This document shows, in pieces, positions 8,114 to 16,315 of a stretch of DNA of 62,945 nucleotides. A program made the translations under genes and the position numbers. Source of the DNA: Amycolatopsis acidicola (GTDB lineage Bacteria; Actinomycetota; Actinomycetes; Mycobacteriales; Pseudonocardiaceae); NCBI RefSeq assembly GCF_007713735.2, contig NZ_VMNW02000048.1:1-62945 (forward strand), in the 5' to 3' direction. Under the pieces are notes generated by a model. That model ran no database searches and was not told the origin of the DNA. It was given only the letters and a program-made list of their open reading frames with translations. How positions within the stretch are numbered: position 1 is the stretch's first letter; every line of letters starts with the position of its first letter.

Positions 8114-9465
8114 GCCCTGCTCTGGCGGCGGTAGTTCACCACGCAGGGCTGCGCGAGCTGGACGACCATCTTGCTGTGGTCGTTGCGATAGGTCTCCCCG
8201 GGCTGCGCGAGCTCGAACTCGTATTCCCGCAGCAGCAAGGAAAAGATCGCCTTCAGCTGCATCATCGCGAACATCGCGCCGACGCAGCGGTGCCGCCCGG
8301 CCCCGAACGGGATCCAGGTCCACCGGTTGACGATGTCCTCCTGGCGCGGTTCGGCGTAGCGCTCCGGCCGGAACTCGTCCGGCTCGGGGAAGTCCTCGGG
8401 GATCCGGTTCGAGATCGCCGGCGTCGCCCCGACGAGCTGTCCCTCCTCGATGCGGTAGCCGCTGACCTCCAGCGGTTCCTTCGCCACGCGCAGCAACAGG
8501 ATCAGCGGCGGGTGCAGTCGCAGCGCCTCCTTGATCGCGCCTTCGAGCTGAGGGATCTGCCGCAGGGCCCGGAAACTGATCTCCGAGCCGTCGGAGTACA
8601 GCTCGTCGAGCTCGCGAACCACCTTGTCCAGCTCGCCGGGGTGGCGCAGCAGCTCGATGAGCGTCCAGGCCGCCGTCCCGGAGCTGGTGTGGTGCCCGGC
8701 GAACATCATCGAGATGAACATGCCGGTGATCTCGTCGGCGGAGAACCGCAGCTCGCCGTCGGCGTCCTTGACCGACATCAGCACGTCGAGCATGTCGCGG
8801 TCGTCCTTGCCGGCGGGCGGCGCGGCCGCGCGTTTCGCCATGATGTCGCTGACGAGCTGGACGAGCCCTGCCCGCGCGCGGTCCCGGCGCCGGAAGCTTT
8901 CGATGTCCGCGTACGCGTCGGCGTAGGCGATGGCGTCCGTGCCCTGCTCCAGGTCGTGGTAGAGCTTGGCGAACCGGCTGTCGAGCTCCTCCCGGAACTT
9001 CTGCCCGATCAGGCAGGCCGACGAGGTGTAGATCGTCAGCTCGGCGAACCAGTCGAGCAGGTCGATCTGCCCCTCGTCGCCCCAGTCCGCGACCATCCGG
9101 TCCAGTTCGGCGGCGATGGTCGTGGCGTGGCCCTTCATGTGCTCGCCGCGCAGCGCCTGGTTGTGCAGCATCTCCCGGCGCCGTTCGGGACTGGCGTCGA
9201 ACACGACGCCGTCGCCGAAGATCGGCTTCATGAAAGGATAGGCCTCGCCCTGGTCGAGCTCCTCCTCCGAGGACCGGAAAAAGAACTCGTTGGCCTCCGC
9301 GCCCGAAAGCAGCACCACCGGCCGCCCGGCGATGCGGAACCTGCCGATGTCGCCGCATTCCCCGCGCACCCGCTTCATCAGCCCGATCGGGTCCGCCCGC
9401 AGCTCCTCCAGATGGTCGCCGTCCCCGGTGCCGAGGGAGACCTCGGGCGGCTCGAGAAGTGTCAT
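8110..9465 (-). CDS. cyp51: Cytochrome P450 CYP51, sterol 14-alpha-demethylase
   Basis: This 451-residue P450 has the same length as Mtb CYP51 and near-identical landmark segments. These include AYPFMKPIFGDGVVFDASPE in the B-C region, which holds the substrate-contacting Tyr and Phe. The I-helix reads MMFAGHHTSSGTA, the ExxR helix is present (KEALRLHPP), and the haem loop is FGAGRHRCVG with the proximal Cys. CYP51 removes the 14-alpha methyl of sterols such as lanosterol or obtusifoliol by three oxidations. The ATG at 9465 is chosen because AGGAGGAAAAGAA precedes it; it also overlaps the tetR stop. Bacterial CYP51 is not tied to sterol synthesis, and nothing here suggests a biosynthetic pathway. 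Confidence 0.97.
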   Translation of the reverse strand: MTLLEPPEVSLGTGDGDHLEELRADPIGLMKRVRGECGDIGRFRIAGRPVVLLSGAEANEFFFRSSEEELDQGEAYPFMKPIFGDGVVFDASPERRREMLHNQALRGEHMKGHATTIAAELDRMVADWGDEGQIDLLDWFAELTIYTSSACLIGQKFREELDSRFAKLYHDLEQGTDAIAYADAYADIESFRRRDRARAGLVQLVSDIMAKRAAAPPAGKDDRDMLDVLMSVKDADGELRFSADEITGMFISMMFAGHHTSSGTAAWTLIELLRHPGELDKVVRELDELYSDGSEISFRALRQIPQLEGAIKEALRLHPPLILLLRVAKEPLEVSGYRIEEGQLVGATPAISNRIPEDFPEPDEFRPERYAEPRQEDIVNRWTWIPFGAGRHRCVGAMFAMMQLKAIFSLLLREYEFELAQPGETYRNDHSKMVVQLAQPCVVNYRRQSRA

Positions 9466-10130
9466 TTCTTTTCCTCCTGTACGGCCAGGCACAAGTCACC
9501 GCCTCGCATGATCAGCTCCGCGGTGGACACGAGACCTTCGGCGATGTTCTCGTACGAGGTCGCGCCCATTCCCGCGTGCATGAGCGCGCCGGCATAAGCG
9601 AACTCCAGCGCGCTGAGCACCTCCGGCGCCGCCGCCGGTCCCAGCCCCGCGGCCAGGCGGGCGCGGATCTCCGCGCCGACCCGCCTGCGCAGGTGCGCGA
9701 CGTCCGCATCGGTGCCCAGCAGCGCCGCGGTGCAGCCCGCGGCGACCTCCGGTTCCGAAACGATCAGAGAGACGATGTCCCGCAACACGTTCGCGACCCG
9801 CGCCGCCGGCGGGCGGTCGTCCTCGGCCACGAGCGGCAGCGCGTGCAGCTTGCGCCAGAAGATCTCGGTGAGCAAATGGTTCTTGGACGAGAAGTAGGTG
9901 TACGCGGTCGCCGGGGCCACTCCCGCCCGCCCCGCCACGTTCCGCAGGGTGAGGTTCGCGTACCCGCTCTCGCGGACCTCCTCCAGCGCCGCCTCGGTGA
10001 GCCGGTGGACCATCTCGATCTGCCGCGGGGTCAGCCGGCGCCGGGTGGACTCGGCGGTAACGTCACTGGACACGTGTCCAGACGGTACTCCACCAATCCC
10101 GCGGAGACAACCGCCGCGGCCCGCGCTCAC
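9462..10130 (-). CDS. TetR family regulator, candidate master repressor of the CYP51 regulon
   Basis: This TetR-type repressor has an N-terminal helix-turn-helix at about residues 45-90 (LTLRNVAGRAGVAPATAYTY) and a C-terminal ligand domain. Its recognition helix (PATAYTYFSSK) is the same as that of the TetR at 19317-19904, so the two are paralogs that may bind the same sites. It is co-translated with CYP51 (ATGA overlap). The start is uncertain: the GTG at 10130 overlaps the ferredoxin stop (GTGA) but its binding site is too close, and the GTG at 10073 lies inside an operator copy at 10066-10091. That operator implies autoregulation. Position and type match Mtb Rv0767c, which also lies beside aldA. 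Confidence 0.85.
   Translation of the reverse strand: MSAGRGGCLRGIGGVPSGHVSSDVTAESTRRRLTPRQIEMVHRLTEAALEEVRESGYANLTLRNVAGRAGVAPATAYTYFSSKNHLLTEIFWRKLHALPLVAEDDRPPAARVANVLRDIVSLIVSEPEVAAGCTAALLGTDADVAHLRRRVGAEIRARLAAGLGPAAAPEVLSALEFAYAGALMHAGMGATSYENIAEGLVSTAELIMRGGDLCLAVQEEKK
10066..10091 (-). promoter_or_regulatory. Operator copy a of the 26-base TetR motif
   Basis: Contains the perfect 16-base palindrome CTGGACACGTGTCCAG (10066-10081). On the minus strand a further GTAC-GTC half lies upstream. It matches six other copies at promoters between 10449 and 19975. It sits at the 5' end of the tetR-cyp51 operon and suggests autoregulation. Confidence 0.7.
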
Positions 10131-10330
10131 GTCCCCTGGCCGTCTTCTTCCAGTGCCAGAGCCATTTTCGGGCAGCCTTGGACGGCCTGGCGGATCCGTT
10201 CGAGGTTCTCCTCGCCCGGCTCCGCGTGGACGTGGAGGTTGTCGTCCTCATCCAGCTCGAAGACGTCCGGCGCGAACGCTTCGCACACGCCGTTGGCTTC
10301 ACACGAGTCGTAGTCGACCTTGAGTTTCAT
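10127..10330 (-). CDS. Second P450-type ferredoxin (FdxD-like)
   Basis: This 67-residue ferredoxin has CEANGVC (residues 10-16) and a distal Cys-Pro (GCPKMAL, about residue 53). Asn takes the place of the fourth Cys, as in Mtb Rv3503c (FdxD, remembered motif CEGNAVC), which serves the cholesterol-hydroxylating CYP125/CYP142. It ends on the GTG proposed for tetR and is transcribed away from the aldehyde dehydrogenase. The 234-base intergenic region carries two operator copies. The partner P450 is not fixed by the sequence; CYP142, CYP123 or CYP125 in this window are all plausible. Confidence 0.9.
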   Translation of the reverse strand: MKLKVDYDSCEANGVCEAFAPDVFELDEDDNLHVHAEPGEENLERIRQAVQGCPKMALALEEDGQGT

Positions 10331-10448
10331 TGCGCCACCACCGTCTCGCCGACCGGCACCACGAAATGAGTTTCCCGATATCGCCGCCAGAACCGCACAG
10401 ACCCATCCGCACCACGGCGTAGCGGAACGTAACACGGCCCCTTCGCCT

Positions 10449-10474
10449 GGACAACCGTCCAGATGAGCGTCCAT
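10449..10474 (+). promoter_or_regulatory. Operator copy b of the TetR motif
   Basis: CTGGACAACCGTCCAG (10447-10462) is an inverted repeat followed by GCGTCCAT as the third half. It fits the consensus on either strand. It lies between the ferredoxin (minus) and the aldehyde dehydrogenase (plus), together with copy c. Confidence 0.65.
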
Positions 10475-10520
10475 GCGGCGGCGGAGATCGTCTCCCGCTT
10501 GTTGCGCCCGGGAGTTTGCG

Positions 10521-10546
10521 CGGACTACAGTCCAGACAGTTGTCCA
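10521..10546 (+). promoter_or_regulatory. Operator copy c of the TetR motif
   Basis: The core CCAGACAGTTGTCCAG (10531-10546) is identical in all 16 bases to copy e at 18298-18313. A GGAC-GTCC pair lies upstream. It ends 18 bases before the aldehyde dehydrogenase start codon, where a bound repressor would block initiation. Confidence 0.7.
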
Positions 10547-10564
10547 GATCAGTGGAGCGCACCG

Positions 10565-12034
10565 ATGACCTTCGACTGGCCGGACCCGGCCTCCCCCCTG
10601 CTCATCGACGGCCACCTGCGGCGCGGCGGCGCCGGTGAGTTCGTCACCCTCAACCCGGCCACCGAAGAGGTGCTCGGGCACGCCGCCAACGCCGACGTGG
10701 CCGACCTCGACGACGCGATCACCGCCGCCCGGCGCGCGTTCGACGAAACGGAGTGGTCCCGCGATGTCGCCCTGCGTGCCGGCGTGCTGCGGCAGTTCGC
10801 GAAAGTGCTGCGCGACCACAGCGACGAGCTGCGCGAGCTGACCGTCGCGGAGGCGGGCGTGCCCGTCGCCCTCACCTACGGCCCGCAGCTCGACCTGCCG
10901 GTCGGCTACCTCGACTGGTACGCCGACCTGGCCGAATCCTATGAATGGCGCCAGGATCTCGGGAAGGCCGAGCCGATGGGCATCCCGACGCGGCGCTGGA
11001 TCCAGCGCGAGGCCACCGGCGTGGTCGGCGCGATCACGCCGTGGAACTTCCCGCACCAGATCACGTTCGCCAAGCTGGCCCCGGCGCTGGCGGCGGGCAA
11101 CACCGTGGTGCTCAAGCCCCCGCCGGACACCCCGTGGTGCGCCGCGGCGCTCGGCAAGCTGATCGCCGAGGAGACCGGCTTCCCGCCCGGCGTGGTCAAC
11201 ATCGTGACCTCCGACGACCATTCGCTCGGCAGCAGGCTCGTCGAGGACCCGCGCGTGGACCTGGTGTCGTTCACCGGATCGACCGCGACCGGGCGGTCGG
11301 TGATGCGCACCGCCGCCGACACGCTGAAGAAGGTTTTCCTTGAGCTGGGCGGAAAATCCGCGTACGTCGTGCTCGACGACGCGGATCTGGCGGGCGCGTG
11401 CGCGATCGCGGCGTTCACGGTCTGCACGCACGCCGGCCAGGGCTGCGCGCTCACCACGCGGTTGCTGGTCCCCCGCGACCAGTACGACGACGCTGTCGAG
11501 GCCGCGGCCGGAGCCATGCGGAGGATCAAGGTGGGCGACCCCGCCGACAAGCGGACCATCTGCGGTCCGGTGATCTCCGCGCGGCAGCGCGAGCGCGTGG
11601 AGGGCTACCTGAAGCTCGCCCGCGACGAAGGCGGGAAGATCGTCTGCGGCGGCGGACGCCCGGCAGGCAGGGAAACAGGCTTCTACATCGAGCCGACGCT
11701 CATCGCGGGCCTCGGCAACGACGCGCGTGCCGCCCGTGAGGAGATCTTCGGCCCGGTGCTGGTGATCATGCCCCACGACGGGGACGACGACGCCGTCCGG
11801 ATCGCGAACGACTCCCCCTACGGCCTTTCCGGGACCGTGCACGGCGGCGACCTCGAGCGCGCCCGCGCCGTCGCGGCGCGGATCCGGAGCGGGACGGTCG
11901 GGGTCAACGGCGGGGTCTGGTACGCCGTCGACGCGCCTTTCGGGGGCTACAAACAGTCGGGCACCGGCCGCGAAATGGGTGTGGCCGGGTTCGAGGAGTA
12001 CCTGGAAACCAAGCTCGTCGCCGAGCCTGCGTAG
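10565..12034 (+). CDS. aldA: Aldehyde dehydrogenase (Rv0768 AldA-like)
   Basis: This 489-residue NAD(P)-dependent aldehyde dehydrogenase has the length of Mtb AldA as remembered. Landmarks are TPWNFP (about residue 155), the FTGSTATG nucleotide loop, the general-base Glu in LELGGKS (about 260) and the nucleophile Cys in HAGQGCA (about 295). It oxidises an aldehyde to a carboxylate, here presumably a product of the neighbouring P450s; the substrate is unknown. The ATG at 10565 is preferred over in-frame upstream starts because those would lie in the operator. It leads an operon with the SDR (13 bases on) and the CMD protein. Confidence 0.93.
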   Translation: MTFDWPDPASPLLIDGHLRRGGAGEFVTLNPATEEVLGHAANADVADLDDAITAARRAFDETEWSRDVALRAGVLRQFAKVLRDHSDELRELTVAEAGVPVALTYGPQLDLPVGYLDWYADLAESYEWRQDLGKAEPMGIPTRRWIQREATGVVGAITPWNFPHQITFAKLAPALAAGNTVVLKPPPDTPWCAAALGKLIAEETGFPPGVVNIVTSDDHSLGSRLVEDPRVDLVSFTGSTATGRSVMRTAADTLKKVFLELGGKSAYVVLDDADLAGACAIAAFTVCTHAGQGCALTTRLLVPRDQYDDAVEAAAGAMRRIKVGDPADKRTICGPVISARQRERVEGYLKLARDEGGKIVCGGGRPAGRETGFYIEPTLIAGLGNDARAAREEIFGPVLVIMPHDGDDDAVRIANDSPYGLSGTVHGGDLERARAVAARIRSGTVGVNGGVWYAVDAPFGGYKQSGTGREMGVAGFEEYLETKLVAEPA

Positions 12035-12046
12035 AAAAGGGAGATC

Positions 12047-12799
12047 ATGGGTCGATTCGACGGCAAGACCGCGATCGTGACAGGCGCCGCGGGCGGGATC
12101 GGTGAGGGGTACGCCCGCGCGCTGGCCGCCGAGGGCGCGCGCGTGGTGGTCGCGGACCTGAACACCACCGCGGGTGAGCACGTCGTCAAGGAGATCGCCG
12201 CGGACGGCGGCACCGCCGCCTTCACCGAGGTCGACGTGGCGAGCCCGGAGTCGACGAAGGCGATGGCCGCGTTCGCCGCCGAACGCTTCGGCGGCATCGA
12301 CTTCCTGGTCAACAACGCCGCCATCTACGGCACGATGAAGTTCGACTTCCTGCTGAACGTCGACTGGGACTACTACCAGAAGTTCCTCAGCGTCAACCTC
12401 AACGGGGCGCTGCTGTGCACGCGCGCCGTGGTGCCGCACATGCGCAAACGGGGCGGCGGCGCGATCGTGAACCAGTCCTCCACCGCGGCGTGGGTGTACT
12501 CCGGGTTCTACGGGCTCGCGAAGGCAGGCATCAACAGCCTGACCCAGCAGCTCGCCACCGAGCTGGGCGGGCAGCGCATCCGCATCAACGCCATCGCGCC
12601 CGGGCCGATCGACACGGAGGCCACCCGCGCCAGCACGCCGCCGGAAGTCGTGCGGAACATGGTGAAGGCGTTCCCGATCAGCAGGCTCGGCAAGCCGGAG
12701 GACCTGACCGGGATGTGCCTGTTCCTGCTCTCCCCCGAGGCGGGCTGGATCACGGGCCAGATCTTCAACGTCGACGGCGGCCAGACCTTCCGGTCCTGA
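12047..12799 (+). CDS. SDR family oxidoreductase (Rv0769-like)
   Basis: This 250-residue classical short-chain dehydrogenase has a Rossmann glycine motif TGAAGGIGEG (residues 12-21) and the NNAA motif at about 88. The catalytic Ser is in NQSST (about 144), and Tyr-x3-Lys is in YGLAKAG (about 156). Asp after the second strand (VVVADLN) suggests a preference for NAD. It would interconvert a hydroxyl and a ketone, fitting steroid-type chemistry. A GGGAG binding site precedes the ATG. Its place between AldA and the CMD protein is like Mtb Rv0769. Confidence 0.92.
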   Translation: MGRFDGKTAIVTGAAGGIGEGYARALAAEGARVVVADLNTTAGEHVVKEIAADGGTAAFTEVDVASPESTKAMAAFAAERFGGIDFLVNNAAIYGTMKFDFLLNVDWDYYQKFLSVNLNGALLCTRAVVPHMRKRGGGAIVNQSSTAAWVYSGFYGLAKAGINSLTQQLATELGGQRIRINAIAPGPIDTEATRASTPPEVVRNMVKAFPISRLGKPEDLTGMCLFLLSPEAGWITGQIFNVDGGQTFRS

Positions 12800-12817
12800 C
12801 GAGCAGGGAAGTGCAGC

Positions 12818-13186
12818 ATGACGGACGAGACGCGCCAGCGCGGGCTGGACATGATGAGCAAGGTCTACGGCTGGGACATGCCGGACCGCCCCGGTGAGTT
12901 CTTCCGCTACACCCTCGACCACCTCTTCGCCGACATCTGGACCCGGCCGGGCCTGGAGATGCGGGACCGCAGGCTGATGCTCCTCGGTCTCCTCGCGGCG
13001 CAGGGCATCGAGGACCTCGCGGAAGTCCAGGTCACCGCCGCGCTCAAGAACGGTGAGCTGACCGAGGACCAGCTGCGGGAGATCGCGGTGTTCCTGACCC
13101 ATTACGTCGGCTGGCCGCTGGGCACGAAGCTGTACATGACGGTGGAGAAGGTCATCGCCCGGCGCAAGAAGGAAGCGAAGGAATAG
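12818..13186 (+). CDS. Carboxymuconolactone decarboxylase family protein (Rv0771-like)
   Basis: This 122-residue all-helical protein of the AhpD/CMD superfamily contains the typical helix MLLGLLAAQGIEDLAEVQV and the C-terminal ALKNGELTEDQLREI-AVFLTHYVGWP segment. It has no Cys, so it cannot work as an AhpD-type peroxidase; a decarboxylase or lyase role, or a structural one, remains open. It is the third gene of the aldA operon. A short self-complementary GCGGCCGCGGCCGCGGC at 13188-13204 separates it from the convergent CYP142 gene and may end both transcripts. Confidence 0.85.
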   Translation: MTDETRQRGLDMMSKVYGWDMPDRPGEFFRYTLDHLFADIWTRPGLEMRDRRLMLLGLLAAQGIEDLAEVQVTAALKNGELTEDQLREIAVFLTHYVGWPLGTKLYMTVEKVIARRKKEAKE

Positions 13187-13205
13187 CGGCCGCGGCCGCG
13201 GCGGG

Positions 13206-14414
13206 TCAGTGGCCCGCCGCGGCGCGGCTCGGCGTCGGGGTGAACGTCACCGGCATGGATTCGATGCCGGAGACGAAGTTCGCCGCGCGCCGGGGCAGCG
13301 GCCCGGTGTCCGCGAGGCGCAGGTCCGGGAGCCGGGTCAGCAGCCTGCTGAACATTTCGCGCAGTTCCAGCCTGGCCAGTTTGCTGCCGAGGCAGAAATG
13401 CGGGCCGAACCCGAAGGCGACGTGTTCGTTCGGCTGCCGGGTGATATCGAATTCCTCGGGCTTTTCGAATACTTCTTCATCGCGGTTCGCGGAGGGGTAC
13501 AGCAACAGCAGCGTGTCTCCCTCGCGGATTTCCGCGCCACCGAGCGTGGTGTCCGCCGTCGCCGTCCTCGCCATGTTCTTGATCGGCGAGACCCAGCGGA
13601 GCATTTCGTCCAGCGCGCCCGGCAGCAGCGTGGGATCCGCTGCCAGCCGGTCGTATTGGTCGGGATGGGCGAGCAGCGCCTCCATCCCGCCGCTGATCAC
13701 GTGCCGGGTGGTTTCGTCACCGCCGACGAGGATCAGCAGGGTTTCCATCGTGAGGGAATCGTCGGTCAGCCGGTCGCCGTCGAATTCCGCGTTGGCGAGA
13801 ATCCCGATCAGATCGCTTTCGTCGTGATCACGCCGCCGCCACGCTATCCGTTCGGTGATGTACCCGGTGTATTCGGCGAAAGCGGTCATGGCCCCCGAAA
13901 TCGCGTCGTCGTCCGGAGAACCGAGAGCGCGCAACATGTCGTCGGACCACCGGAGCAGATCTGGGCGGTCGGCGGGCTGCACGCCGAGCATGTCGCCGAT
14001 CACGAACAACGGCAGCGGCGCGGCCAGGTCACGGACGAAATCGCAGTGCCCGGTCTCGCAGACGCGGTCGATCAGGTAGTCGCAGATCGCGCCGATCGAC
14101 GGCCCGCGCGCCGAAACCGCCTTGGGCAGGAACCCCTCCCCCACGAGCCGGCGCCGACGGCGGTGCTCGGGGTCGTCCATGTCGATCATGTAGGGCATCG
14201 CCGGGTAGTCGGGCCGGATCCCTTGCGCGCTCGAGAAAAGCGCGGGCGTGGTGGCCACCTTCTTGAGGTCGTGGTAGCGCGTCACGCCCCAGACCCCGGG
14301 CTTCGGATCGCGGTAGACGGGCTGGTTCCGCCGCATCCACGCGAACGCGGGATACGGGTCGCCCGCGTAGAACTCACCGTCGAGGAGGCTGACGTCCGGG
14401 GCACCGTTGCTCAT
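13206..14414 (-). CDS. cyp142: Cytochrome P450, CYP142-like steroid side-chain hydroxylase
   Basis: This 402-residue P450 closely matches Mtb CYP142 as remembered. Shared stretches include GIRPDYPAMPYMIDMDDPEH, CDFVRDLAAPLPLFVIGDML and LILVGGDETTRHVISGG in the I-helix. It also has the haem loop FGFGPHFCLG and NFVSGIESMPVTFTP at the C-terminus. CYP142 oxidises the terminal carbon (C26/C27) of cholesterol or cholestenone to the acid. The ATG at 14414 has AAGGAAC upstream; an in-frame extension to 14486 would run into the operator at 14473-14498. It is transcribed divergently from the epimerase and shares that operator region. Confidence 0.95.
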   Translation of the reverse strand: MSNGAPDVSLLDGEFYAGDPYPAFAWMRRNQPVYRDPKPGVWGVTRYHDLKKVATTPALFSSAQGIRPDYPAMPYMIDMDDPEHRRRRRLVGEGFLPKAVSARGPSIGAICDYLIDRVCETGHCDFVRDLAAPLPLFVIGDMLGVQPADRPDLLRWSDDMLRALGSPDDDAISGAMTAFAEYTGYITERIAWRRRDHDESDLIGILANAEFDGDRLTDDSLTMETLLILVGGDETTRHVISGGMEALLAHPDQYDRLAADPTLLPGALDEMLRWVSPIKNMARTATADTTLGGAEIREGDTLLLLYPSANRDEEVFEKPEEFDITRQPNEHVAFGFGPHFCLGSKLARLELREMFSRLLTRLPDLRLADTGPLPRRAANFVSGIESMPVTFTPTPSRAAAGH

Positions 14415-14472
14415 CGCAGAGGTTCCTTCCCTGGGGAGATCCTTGACAACCCGCGCGCGCCGCCACCAAACT

Positions 14473-14498
14473 TGACACCTGTCCATACGATTGTCAAT
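14473..14498 (+). promoter_or_regulatory. Operator copy d of the TetR motif (degenerate)
   Basis: TTGACACCTGTCCAT runs into a second half with ATTGTCAAT, the same tandem layout as copy g. It lies 58 bases upstream of the CYP142 start and 35 bases upstream of the epimerase start, so one site could control both. It is the most divergent of the seven copies. Confidence 0.5.
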
Positions 14499-14533
14499 AA
14501 ACTTCCCGCGATTCCGCGCTGAGGTTGGAGCAC

Positions 14534-15535
14534 ATGAAGATCCTCGTCACGGGCGCCTCCGGGTACATCGGTTCGCACACCCTCGCGACGCTGCGGCGTC
14601 GCGGTCACGAAGTGCGCGCCCTGGCCCGGAATCCCGAACGCCTGCGGGCCACGCTGGCTCCCTTCGGCGTCGACGCCGAAGTCGCCACCGGCGACATGAC
14701 CGATGAGAACGCCGTCGCCACCGCCTTGCAGGGTTGCGACGCGGTGATCCACGCGGCCGGTGAGGTCGGGGTCTCCGGCGGCGTCGGGCCTAAGGGCACG
14801 GCCAACGCCGACGGCGTGCGAACCGTTGTCGGCCAGGCGATCGAGGCCGGGATCGGGCCCGTCGTGTACACCTCGACGGTCGGCAGCTACCTGCCGGCGA
14901 CGGACCCGGTGATCACCCTCGACACCCCGCTGGCCGAACCCCTGTCGTCGTACGGGGCGTCGAAGCGCCAGGCCGAAGAACTGGTGCTGGAGTGGCAAAG
15001 TCAGGGCGCGCCGGTGGTCGACTTCACCGTCGGCGGCGTGTACGGGCCGCAGTCGCCGCACCTGGAAGGCGGCTTCAGCTCGATCGTCGCCGCGCTCGGC
15101 ACGTTCATGCTGGTGCCGGACGGGGGCGTCGGGGTCATCGATGTCCGCGACCTCGCGCGACTGCTGGCGAACGCGGTGGAAGCGCCCGCGGAGCCCCGCC
15201 GGTACCTGGCCGGCGGGCGGTTCCTGACGTGGGCGGAATGGACCGAGACCCTCGCCGCGGCGGCCGGCTGCGAGGTGCCGCACAAACGGATCGCCTCGGC
15301 CGACATGATCGACCTCGGCCGCCGCTGCGACGAGATGCGGGCCCAGGGCAAGGAAGCCCCGCCGCTGTCGGAGGAGGCCGCGATCGTGATGACGAGCGCC
15401 GTCCCCACCGACGACAGCGCCACCCTGTCCACGTTCGGCTGCGAGTACCGGCCGACCGTGGACACCTTCCGCGACACCGTGGAGTGGCTGCGCGAGCAGG
15501 GAGCCGTCAAGCCCCGCGCAGCCACCCACGGCTGA
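14534..15535 (+). CDS. NAD-dependent epimerase/dehydratase family protein (3-beta-HSD-like)
   Basis: This 333-residue extended SDR starts MKILVTGASGYIGSHT, with the TGxxGxxG nucleotide motif. It has an atypical-position catalytic Tyr-x3-Lys (SSYGASKRQAEE, about residue 145). Such proteins act on nucleotide sugars, flavonoids or 3-beta-hydroxysteroids; the steroid option suits the context but is inferred. The ATG at 14534 has GGAG at a good distance; a TTG at 14525 is a less likely start. It is transcribed divergently from CYP142 and ends 2 bases before the convergent SDR. Confidence 0.85.
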   Translation: MKILVTGASGYIGSHTLATLRRRGHEVRALARNPERLRATLAPFGVDAEVATGDMTDENAVATALQGCDAVIHAAGEVGVSGGVGPKGTANADGVRTVVGQAIEAGIGPVVYTSTVGSYLPATDPVITLDTPLAEPLSSYGASKRQAEELVLEWQSQGAPVVDFTVGGVYGPQSPHLEGGFSSIVAALGTFMLVPDGGVGVIDVRDLARLLANAVEAPAEPRRYLAGGRFLTWAEWTETLAAAAGCEVPHKRIASADMIDLGRRCDEMRAQGKEAPPLSEEAAIVMTSAVPTDDSATLSTFGCEYRPTVDTFRDTVEWLREQGAVKPRAATHG

Positions 15536-15537
15536 GG

Positions 15538-16314
15538 TCAGTCCTTCAATGGGGCCTCGGGCTCCAGTTCGACGATCGTGTAGTGCACGCCCCTCGGCGC
15601 GGACACCACCTGGTGGACCGCCGCCGCCAGGTCCGAGGCGCGCAGGAAGTACGGGTGGCGCGCGAAACCCCACCGGTTCCAGTCTTCGAGCACCGCGCCG
15701 ATGACGGCCGGGTCCCACGTCGTGCCCATCCCCGTGGCCGTCGGCCCCGGGCGCACGATCGACGCCCGCACGCCGGTGCCTTCCAGCTCCATCTGCATCG
15801 CCCGCGCCATCGCCTCCACGCCCGATTTCGCGGGCACGTAAGCCCCCATCCGCGGCCGCGGCGCCCGCACCACGTCGGAGCCGATGAACACCACATCACC
15901 GCGCCGCCGCCGCACCATGTCCGGCACGACCGCCGAGACCAGCCGGTGCGCGCCCACGAGGTTCACCTCGATCTGGCGCGCGAAGCGGTCCGAGTCCAGT
16001 TCGTGCACCGGCGCGGCGTCTATGTCGCCCGCCCCGGACACCAGGATCTCGATCTCCCCGATCGCCTCCGTCGCCGCGCCCACGAACTCCTTGATGCAGC
16101 CCGGATCCGCGACATCCAGGCGGTGCACGAACGCCTCACCGCCCGCCTCCCGGATCGCGGTGGCGACCTTCTCGCATTCCTCGACACGCCTGGCACCCAG
16201 CGCCACCGGATGCCCCGCCTTGGCGAGCACGGCCGCCGTGGCCGCGCCGATGCCCGAGGACGCACCGGTCACCATGGACGGACGACGGTCCGGATTCGGT
16301 TCGAACCTGGGCAT
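15538..16314 (-). CDS. SDR family oxidoreductase (Rv0765c-like)
   Basis: This 258-residue SDR has TGASSGIG (residues 16-23), the substrate-side Ser in VFIGSD (about 143) and a Tyr-x3-Lys in YVPAKSG (about 156). The segment LGARRVEECE with Arg after strand 2 suggests NADP. The N-terminus MPRFEPNPDRRPSMVTGASS and tail ELEPEAPL closely resemble Mtb Rv0765c as remembered, which lies between CYP51 and CYP123. Here it follows CYP123 by one base, so the two form an operon. It probably oxidises or reduces a steroid hydroxyl or ketone. Confidence 0.9.
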   Translation of the reverse strand: MPRFEPNPDRRPSMVTGASSGIGAATAAVLAKAGHPVALGARRVEECEKVATAIREAGGEAFVHRLDVADPGCIKEFVGAATEAIGEIEILVSGAGDIDAAPVHELDSDRFARQIEVNLVGAHRLVSAVVPDMVRRRRGDVVFIGSDVVRAPRPRMGAYVPAKSGVEAMARAMQMELEGTGVRASIVRPGPTATGMGTTWDPAVIGAVLEDWNRWGFARHPYFLRASDLAAAVHQVVSAPRGVHYTIVELEPEAPLKD

Positions 16315-16315
16315 T

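Noticed and set aside
10127..13102. A 991-residue minus-strand frame ending in the second ferredoxin
   Set aside because: Only its last 67 codons are real (ferredoxin, start at 10330). The rest is antisense to the aldehyde dehydrogenase and SDR genes.
12818..13186. Calling the CMD-family protein an alkylhydroperoxidase (AhpD)
   Set aside because: It contains no Cys, so the CxxC peroxidase site is absent.
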